Part shown: positions 56,890-64,000 of the stretch, one piece after another
Position numbering within the stretch: the first letter of the stretch is position 1
Layout: every line of letters starts with the position of its first letter
Assembly (NCBI RefSeq): GCF_030272615.1
Contig: NC_081413.1
Span: 603,010,709-603,074,708, forward strand
From: Cryptomeria japonica
Lineage: Eukaryota; Streptophyta; Pinopsida; Cupressales; Cupressaceae
DNA: 64,000 nt
Direction of reading: 5' to 3'
The notes under the pieces: model-generated
Databases searched by the model: none
Seen by the model: the letters and a program-made list of their open reading frames with translations, nothing else
What the model was told of the DNA's origin: nothing
Translations under genes and position numbers: made by a program

Positions 56890-58190
56890 AAAACTATGTA
56901 TTAAACCCACAAAGGTGCATGCTATTGATATGATCATCCAATGGTTCTTGTTTTGGTGTTGATAATTGATATGCATCTGATCCATAGGCCGTTGTGATGA
57001 CATAAGGCCCAAGCCAATTTGGTTTAAACTTACTCTTTTTCTCTCTGTCTTGCTTATTCTTAGGGTTTTATCTCAAAACTAAGTCACTCACCTCAAATGT
57101 GCAAGGCTTTACCTTGTGATTGTAGCTACGAATAATACATTTTTGATATGCTTTGAGATGATTAAATGCAGTTTGTATACGCTCATCTAACAATATCAAA
57201 TCTTGTAAGCGAAAGACCCTATAGTCTTCATCACTGATAAGATTGCACAAGGAGACCCATAAAGATGGTAACTCGAACTCAATAGGAAAGATGGATTTTA
57301 TACCATAGACAAGTGAGTAGGGATTGGCTCCAGTGGGTGTGCAGACACTTTTGCGATAGGCCCATAATGTAGGATTGAGTTGGACATACCAATTGCAGCC
57401 AGTGTCATCGACAATCTTCTTTAGGATTCCGAGGATGGTTTTATTGGATGTCTCAACTTGACCATTACTTTGGGGGTAATATGGAGTGGAAAAGTGGTGA
57501 TGGATATGGATTTAGTCACAAAGATCATGAACATCTTAATTCTTGAGAGGGCGCACATTATCTATGATGATTGAAAGAGGGACACCATATCAAAAAATGC
57601 TATAATTGAGGATAAAAGTTGCAATCTTCTTACTGACAACTTGGGTGAGAGGAATGGCCTCAATATATTTCATGAAATACTCTATGACTATAATGATGAA
57701 TTTGTGGCCATTGGAAGATGGAGGGTGAATCTTGCCCACAAGATTGAGTCCCCATTGACAAAAGGGCCATTGAGTGGTGATCTATCAAAGTTCTTGAGCT
57801 TGTGCATGAATGAGGTCTCCATGAATCTGACACTTCTTACATTTTTTGACAAATTGGTATGAGTCCTTTTCCATAGTAGGCTAGTAGTATCCATTCCTCA
57901 TGAGTTTCTTGGCTAAGGTTGGACCACTAGAGTGAGCACCACATATACCTTCATGAACCTCATGTAGCACAATTTGAGCCTCGTCACTTTCTAAACATCT
58001 AAGGAGAGTACCATCTAGATCCCGTCGATAAAGGGTATTGACAAAGATGACATATTGTGAGAATTGGCGAATGAATATCCCGCCACATTGAATCAATAAG
58101 AGCCATCGATTTTATAGTACCATATCCATTAGAAACAACCGTTGATGTAAGATATGAAACATGTCTCTTGAACCTTAGTTGAAAGGATTC
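56890..58190 (-). pseudogene. Gypsy integrase of element H
   Basis: Read on the minus strand: RRDLDGTLLRCLESDEAQ, LHEVHEGICGAHSSGPTLAK, NGYYWPTMEKDSYQFVKKC (the H2C2 zinc region, 58050-57840); GLNLVGKIHPPSSNGHKF near 57700 (first catalytic Asp now Asn); VPLSIIIDNVRP near 57570-57550 (TDNG expected); YYPQSNGQVETSNKTILGIL near 57480-57430 (catalytic Glu kept); then a C-terminus RSYNHKVKPCTFEVSDLVLR at 57125-57068 and KFKPNWLGPYVI near 57035. It would insert cDNA. Several stops. N-terminal pol parts are absent. Confidence 0.9.
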
Positions 58191-58229
58191 CAAGATTCAC
58201 TTAACCATATTGAATCTCCTCAAAAGTGT

Positions 58230-58925
58230 CAATACTAGATGCCTAAGTGTGTACATTAGCCGAAGGAACAACAAAGGAAAAATGTGAGGTGTATACTTGA
58301 GATTGATGATCTACCTCCCCAACTACAACAATATCTTTGCTATGTAAATCCCAAATAATCACAGAATCTGGAGTGAACTCAACACTTTTTCCTTCTCCAC
58401 CATGTGTGATCTGATAAATAGAAAGGGTATTTGTTGACAATGAGGGCATACAAAGGACATCTTTAAATTATCCTTCATCTATGTAAATAGATCCTTTCCC
58501 ACAAACATACATATGTGTTGTTAGCCATCAAAATGTTTGGTGACAAACAAGTTTCAAATGAAGAGAATATACTCTGTGATGAAGCCATATGATGTGAAGC
58601 TCTAGAATCAAGGATCAATCTCCTGACTCAAAATATGCAATTGCAACAAGTGCTTTCCCCTTTTGTTTCTTTGACTTTGAATTAGATGAAGTTAATCCTT
58701 TGACATAGTTGAAGGTAGATTGATTTTATTCTTTGTTAAAAGATTCTTCAACTCTTCAATTTGTTTTAGATAATATTGATGTTCATCAAGCTCAGATTTC
58801 TTGCAATATGCACATGTGGGCTTTTCCTTTTTAGATGATTCCCTTTTTGGGAAGAGGATTCTGATTCTTTCAGTGACTTGTTCTTTTTCTTCTATTTTTG
58901 ATCAAGATATCCCGATTCTTTCTGT
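58230..58925 (-). pseudogene. Copia E protease region and zinc knuckle
   Basis: Minus strand: EKPTCAYCKKSELDEHQYYL near 58830-58770 is a zinc knuckle with its last Cys changed to Tyr. Frame 58449-58243 (68 codons) reads MPSLSTNTLSIYQITHGGEG, VEFTPDSVIIWDLHSKDIVV, then GEVDHQSQVYTSHFSF: the segment after the Copia protease. The DSGAS active-site word itself is ruined. Truncated at about 58230 by the junction with H. Confidence 0.8.
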
Positions 58926-59560
58926 ACCTTAGGTTCACTAACAATCAATGCTTGTGATTTGGAAGTTTTGATGATACCCATTTGAATTAGTTTTGCTTCC
59001 TCTTAGATTAGAAGATCTAAAAAATGAATCAACAGTGGTTTGAACATATATAGTTCCCATAGAAACCTTATTTGTATGAAAGCCAGAAACAAACATAGAA
59101 TACTTAGGACCAAGCTTGGATAACACATTTAGAATCAATAGTAAATCCTTCTTAGTAATCTTGCAATCCTTTAACTATGTTCTTAGTTTCTTAATCTTGG
59201 AGATATAGTCTTGGATGTTGTTGAAAGTTTTTGGATTAAGATTCATTAGATCTTTCAATCAGATAACCCTTAATCTTTTTAGTTTTACCATACAACTTTT
59301 CAAGAGTATCCCAAGCCTCCTTAGGTGTCTTGCATGATTCAAGATGAAATTGTAAATCAAAAGGGACTAGTGAACATATGCAACCAAGATCTCTCTCATG
59401 ATTGATCTCCCAAGTTTGAAGAGAATTAGCATCAGTAGGTGTAGGAATAGTTTCATTAACATAGCCGATGCAATCTTTTTTTCTTAGATAATTCCATACT
59501 GGTTTTTTCCATGCTTCATAACTATATGGAGTTAGGAGTTCAATTCAAGTTTTCCCTATT
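58926..59560 (-). pseudogene. Copia E gag
   Basis: Minus strand from about 59560: LTPYSYEAWKKPVWNYLRKK, ETIPTPTDANSLQTWEINHE, LVPFDLQFHLESCKTPKEAW, DTLEKLYGKTKKIKGYL, then after shifts a frame 59138-58938 with LSKLGPKYSMFVSGFHTNK and TVDSFFRSSNLRGSK. These are typical Copia Gag (UBN2) blocks. It would form particles. About four stops or shifts. Confidence 0.85.
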
Positions 59561-60993
59561 GTACCAATACAACAAAAAAAAACAACACAAGATCACCTCC
59601 CAATTCACTCAATCAACCAAAAAAATATGACGGTGACACTTTATAACTCAATGTGTTTACAATACTGGAGTTGTTTTCTAGAGTTTTATAATGTCCAAAG
59701 TTGGACCCAAATACTGAAAGTACACAACTATCTTAGAATGAGAACCTAAAACCAACACTAATGTGTAGTAAAAAAATATCAACTTAAAAAAAAAATGACA
59801 TCTTGATTTGAGGTCATATGTGAAAGTTATGTCCGTTTGAAGTTGGAAAAACTAAGATTATCCTTTAGATTTGTTGAGAAAACTGATTTTCTAGAAAATC
59901 TGGACCTCTTGAGAAAAAAATGTTTCCACCACTGCAAAGCTTGTGAAATTCTACTGTAAATTAAAAAAATTGCTCGCAAGATGAAGTTGAGGTGAAAAAT
60001 TGAGAACTCCAACATAATGGGGTCCCAATTAGCAAAAATTAACCTTTGCTAATTTTAGCAGAGGTTTACTAAATGTAGAATCCCACCAAATTTAGTTGAA
60101 CTGCCACAAAGTTTGGTCTGCCAACAAATTTGGAATTTTGCAGATGGTTTACAACTTCACCAACTTTGATGGAGCTCTTGCTAAGTTTTTAAAACCTTTA
60201 GAAAAAATTATAAGTTTTGCCAAAAATACACCAAATTTGGTAGGCTTTGTCAAATGAATGGCATGAGGGCTGAATTACTTCCATAGAGTTTAGGGCTAGC
60301 TTCAGGTATGGTGTTGTAGCAGTATGATTAAGTGGTCTTGCCCACATATAGGCTAAGAAGGGTATTTCATGGAGAAAATTAAAAGTCTTTTTGTTGAATT
60401 ATTTAAAAAAAAAAACATTTTGAATTTTTTTTTGGGAGGCCTTAACACCACACCCCAACCCAAGGGAAGAGGTCCCATAGCTGCGAGGGCTTAATGCTTG
60501 CACAAGGGCCAAGAGAGGCATAAGGCCCAAAGGTGGTACCCGCATACCTCTTGCGGCTACCGGGGGAGGGGCTCGACAGGGTTGTGTACTTGTTGAGTAC
60601 CTTTCAAAAATTTATATATATATATATTTTTTACAAATTTTCAAAAAAAAATTAAAATAAACTTTTGATTTTTTATTTTTTTTTCCAAAATTTTATACAA
60701 TGATTTTTTCAAAAAATAAATAATATTTTTTTTGCAAATATATATATATATATATATATTAACAAAAAATATTTTTCATACCATAATTATGCAGGTGGGG
60801 CCATATGGTCCCACATGTAAATTTTTTTGGCTTGAATTTGATTTTTAGCAGAATATAGAGTATCTTATATTAAAATTTGTTTGTTCATCCTTCTAGACTT
60901 GATGTCGATGTTCTTTTTAACTAAAAATACACCCAACAAAAACTCAATGTTGAATTTCTCCCGAATTCGAGAAGGGGCTTACAGATCTGGAAA
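59561..60993 (-). other. Leader of Copia E, with a GC-rich island
   Basis: 1.4 kb without a supported gene. 60430-60600 is sharply GC-richer than its surroundings (GGGGGAGGGGCTCGACAGG near 60565); (AT)n tracts flank it (60608-60630, 60738-60760). The island may be a small insertion. Confidence 0.5.
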
Positions 60994-61004
60994 CTTTGAT
61001 ACCA
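60994..61004 (-). other. Primer binding site of Copia E (initiator Met tRNA type)
   Basis: On the minus strand TGGTATCAAAG follows CTAACA, the end of the 5' LTR. Confidence 0.85.
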
Positions 61005-61374
61005 TGTTAGAGTCACTAATGAACTTCTACATGAGAGCAACAAAGAGGATGAAATGCTAGAATATGGTGCAATAAAAGAATAATGATATTATCACATTCC
61101 AAATGATATAAATGGATCAACACTCCCTTGTATTGACCGAGTTGATATGAACTCATCTAAATTAACTTGTAAGGGAGAGGTGAGTGCTGATTATATAGAA
61201 AAATGTGAGCATATGATTCCAAGAGGAATAATAACTCCTAAAAACCAAATTAGGTGGGAGTTGTGCCTACTTGGAAAATGTCAAATGCATGTGGTTATGC
61301 CAACTCAGGTAAAGACAAATAAATGGTTATGGGGAGGTGGCTAATAAATCCAAAAGTGGATGTGACATTCAACC
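61005..61374 (-). mobile_element. 5' LTR of E, truncated
   Basis: Matches the E 3' LTR pieces. TATA-like element at about 61190-61200 (minus). It stops at 61374 after TTCAAC, where the 3' LTR continues TACCCAAATG; J starts here. Confidence 0.82.
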
Positions 61375-62602
61375 GAGAGAGGGGGAGGGGGGGTTGAATC
61401 AATTGTTAATAGATTATAACATTCAATCCACTTAATAACATTTAACCAGATTAAGTATCTGTAAAGCAAAAACAGATACCTGTAAGCAATTAAACTTAAC
61501 AATAAAACAAATACTCAACACAATGCAATCATACCACATAACACCATGATTTATACATGGAAAACCCAGAAAGAGAAAAACCATGGTGGGAAGCCTACCC
61601 ACAGTTAGATGATACTTTTGCAGAAAGTATGTGATACAATGAGGGGCCTGCACATGCAGGAAGGCACACTACCTAGAGCGTACTGCTCATTACAAAAGAG
61701 TCTCACTGACTACAAAGAGGCAACAACCATCTTAAGATAAATGGACAAAAATCCTAAATAATTAACTTCCAGAGATAGCATCTACCATGCCTGATTACAG
61801 TCTCAATTAAGCTCAATACTGGAGGCCTTTGACCTTTTCCTTAATCCCAATTTGATCACCTATGATCAACCTAATGCTCTGCCTAAATGATATTACAATA
61901 TTCGCACATTACATTCCATACCATTGATCTACAATGGGATCTTACATCATTTTATATCGACCCTAAGGTCTAATCCAACTAGGTCGGCCACCTAAAAGAT
62001 ATTACAATAAGATCATTATAGAAATCCATATTTTAATGATATTCCATGTCGGCTTAAGACCAAAACAACAATAACAAATCCATAAATCATCCTGAAACAT
62101 CCCGGTAACGTGTAGAGTACACGTTAACATGATACCAGTCCATAACCTAGATAGGCACTAGACCTATTTCGGGTCCACCACTCCAAAGAAATATCTTGAA
62201 GTAGTTGAAGCATGATCAAAGAACATCTTCAAAATCCTGAAATCCATTTAGAAGCCACACCAACACCACTTATGCATCATGTCACGATTCCTCAGTGAAA
62301 GCTCTGCCGGTAAAACCTTAAGCCAATGCTGATAAGGGTTTACAAGAATGTATGATAGCATCCAATTACCAAGTCAATACCAATTGACCAAAACATGTCC
62401 TAAGATAATGTAACACAAAATCAAACATACTCCATTGATCCAAACATGTCAGAAGTGTCCAATAGATAGTCTCTTCTGCCGGTAACACTAGATCTTCTAC
62501 TGGTAACCAAAACCCATCTGTCGGTAACCATCAATAGCTAGTGTTGACATCAATGACAAAACAACAATGCAACACATAATCAATTCATCCATAATGCCAA
62601 CA
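61375..62602 (-). mobile_element. 3' LTR of element J
   Basis: 1228 bp. On the minus strand it begins TGTTGGCATTATGG, holds TTTTGTCATTGATGTCAAC (62535-62560), and near its end has ATTGATTCAACCCCCCCTCC (61384-61405 reversed), as in LTR I. No TATA box that I trust. Confidence 0.78.
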
Positions 62603-62825
62603 ATCTCCCCCTTTGGCATTGATGTCAACATTAGATGTGAAAAACATCTAAGTACCAAGAAATGCCAAACAAGTCTCCCCCTATGGAAGACAATCAACAA
62701 TCTCCTGAATATCAGTAACTCTCCCTATGTGAATGATATCTCTGTAAAGTTCTGAATAAATCTCCCCCCCTAATGTATACAAATCCTTTTTTATTTTTCA
62801 CATCAATATCTCTCCCTTTGACATC
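62603..62825 (-). repeat. Multiple polypurine tracts upstream of the J 3' LTR
   Basis: On the minus strand GCCAAAGGGGGAGAT abuts the LTR (62603-62617). Further purine runs occur near 62674-62682, 62721-62729, 62761-62769 and 62809-62818, some with the neighbour GGCATTGATGTCAA. Tandem polypurine tracts are a known trait of Sireviruses. Confidence 0.7.
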
Positions 62826-62978
62826 AATGCCATAAATCTGACAAAAATATCAAAGCAATAATGCAATCTTCTGAATCACAAAGCTGACTACTTCCCCTAA
62901 GTAGTAGCACCACTCATCAGTGCCAGAATGAATAATATCTCTGATAATGCATGTCAGATTGATGACAAACTGCATCAA

Positions 62979-63200
62979 TCAAGTTTCTACCGGAGGGGCA
63001 AAAACCCCTAACCCGTCTCTTAAATACTCAAATGATTCCTTAGACAATGGTTTAGTGAATATATTTGCAATATGTTCTTTAGTGTTCACATAAACCAATT
63101 TGACTTCCTTTCCTTCTACATTGTCCTTCAGAAAGTTATACTTGTTGGCATTTTTGATGATTATGTTGTGATTGTCATTGTTGGACACACACTTGCATTG
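62979..63200 (-). pseudogene. Copia J RNase H, C-terminal end
   Basis: 69 codons on the minus strand: NKYNFLKDNVEGKEVKLVYV, then NTKEHIANIFTKPLSKESFE and YLRDGLGVF, stop. The block up to TKPLSKESFEYLRDGLGV is the usual end of a Copia polyprotein. It is open as far as it goes; the upstream part is cut by LTR K near 63200. Confidence 0.85.
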
Positions 63201-63204
63201 AGAT

Positions 63205-64000
63205 CACTTTTGTATGTATAAGTTAAAGCTCAACCGGTACTTGTTCCAACCGGTATGATGCATTATAGTCCTTAGACTATTGGTGTTTTGCAGAAAGTGA
63301 TTACCGATCTGAAGTGGTATGTTGACCCCAAGTGGTTCGAGGATCTCAAGCGGTACGAAAAATCAAAGCGGCATAACACATATTTCCCAGTCTTCATTTT
63401 GTCAAACTGGCAACTGGTATTTTGCTTAAACCGGTATTTTGTATAAACTGGTAATACTCTGTGATGAGTTACCATCCATCGATTGTTTGATGGTGCCGAC
63501 ACTTCAATGGTGCTTTTTGTGTCGTGCTACAAAATATGTCTAGATGCATTGAACCTAGGAAATTGTATTGTAATCCTATTGGACCAACATGAAATCAGAT
63601 TCCTTTATAAGGACATCATGTCTAGGGTTTTAGGTTGTTGCTAGGGTTTAAGGTGGTTGATGAGTTAGAGAGAGTATGAATGTGTAGAAGACTGAAGTAA
63701 TATTGGAATGCATTAGGAATGAGCTATCAAGGATCTAACCAAGCAATTTGTGCTATTAGCTAGATCACTCACTTGTTGATTACTCACATCTTCGACAAGT
63801 CTGAAGCCCTTAACCAGGTAGGCCCAAAAAGCCTTTTGTAAATCCTCTAACAAGGTGGTTCACATCTATGGATCTAAAATCCTCTAGCAAGGTAGTCTTT
63901 AATTGGACTTATCTCCTAACAAAGATTGAGATTCCTAACAGGATCTGTTCTGGTAAAGAACATTGTATGACCTTAACCGGTCTGGTTCCTATTCTGCAGA
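63205..64000 (+). mobile_element. Element K: LTR of the I/J type, cut by the window end
   Basis: Begins about 63211 (TGTATGTATAAG). Rich in CCGGTA words (63230-63450), then a TCCTAAC/CTCTAAC-AAGG-GGT array (63805-63990) as in LTR I. The plus orientation follows LTR I. Start and end are not proven. Confidence 0.5.

Larger units (their letters stand above)
49350..58200 (-). mobile_element. Element H: truncated Ty3/gypsy element
   Basis: Minus strand. It keeps the integrase (58190-56890), an antisense mobile-domain ORF, a polypurine tract (50150-50165) and one LTR (50149 to about 49350). Gag, protease and RT are missing; the break with E is near 58200. The low border of the LTR is not resolved and I found no target duplication. 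Confidence 0.8.
34101..61374 (-). mobile_element. Element E: Copia retrotransposon, heavily interrupted
   Basis: Minus strand. 5' LTR at 61374-61005 (truncated by J), primer site at 61004-60994, leader, gag and protease relics (59560-58230), truncated gypsy H in place of the rest of pol, then a short 3' region, polypurine tract (48788-48779) and 3' LTR (48778 down to 34101, split by LINE F). The two LTRs match clearly (34105-34391 with 61009-61260; 48532-48655 with 61257-61374). Confidence 0.85.
61375..64000 (-). mobile_element. Element J: Copia retrotransposon, 3' end only in window
   Basis: Minus strand. Contains the 3' LTR (62602-61375), several polypurine tracts (62603-62825), the end of RNase H (63200-62979) and an inserted LTR (K). 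The rest lies outside the window. The repeated polypurine tracts suggest the Sirevirus group of Copia. Confidence 0.78.

Noticed and set aside
60545-60600. tRNA-like or SINE promoter boxes in the GC-rich island
   Set aside because: A weak B-box-like GTCGAGCCC is visible on the minus strand but no A box or tail; not enough to call.

Overview
The window looks like intergenic DNA from a large, repeat-rich seed-plant nuclear genome. A gymnosperm is my best guess: transposon relics are old, methylation-type decay is heavy, and the PPR relics have the style common in conifers. I see no intact host gene, no rRNA or tRNA gene and no CRISPR array. Nearly everything is a stack of retrotransposons inserted into one another. 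I name the elements A to K. Domain calls are by eye from translated reading frames; no database was searched.

Layout. 1-993 is a decayed coding frame of unknown function. 1829-34100 is Copia element A (+ strand): 5' LTR, Met-tRNA-type primer site and gag at the left, integrase, RT, RNase H and 3' LTR at 30907-34100. A is split by element B (4662-13426, minus strand, target duplication CTACT, gag only) and by element D (13448-30906, a giant LTR-type insertion with imperfect duplication CACTA/CCCTA). Element C (14004-24836, + strand, perfect duplication CGTCA) sits inside D. A segment spanning the A/D junction was later duplicated in tandem (2992-3792 and 3793 onward).

Right half. The 3' LTR of A is cut at 34101 by Copia element E (minus strand, 34101-61374). 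The 3' LTR of E was hit by an L1-type LINE, F (34392-48519, 12-bp target duplication, A-tail). F was hit by element G (39080-46957), an LTR element with gag and protease but no polymerase. Inside E lies a truncated Ty3/gypsy element, H (minus strand, about 49350-58200), with integrase and an antisense ORF of plant-mobile-domain type. That ORF is interrupted by an LTR, I (52009-53623). The 5' LTR of E is cut at 61375 by Copia element J (minus strand), which is entered by another LTR, K, that runs off the window end.

Most unusual part. C and D appear to be two members of one family with giant LTRs. The LTRs of C are about 4.2 kb, longer than its 2.4-kb interior. They carry a block of four 35-nt hairpins and decayed pieces of host-type genes: PPR repeats fused to a double-stranded-RNA-binding domain. 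D carries PPR pieces in the same relative place. The interior of C codes only for an acidic protein with a module repeated three times; I cannot assign it to a known family. How the genes work together: only retrotransposition logic is visible (promoters in LTRs, primer sites, polypurine tracts, Gag/Pol relics). Almost every reading frame has stops or frameshifts, so I infer none of the proteins is made at full length today.
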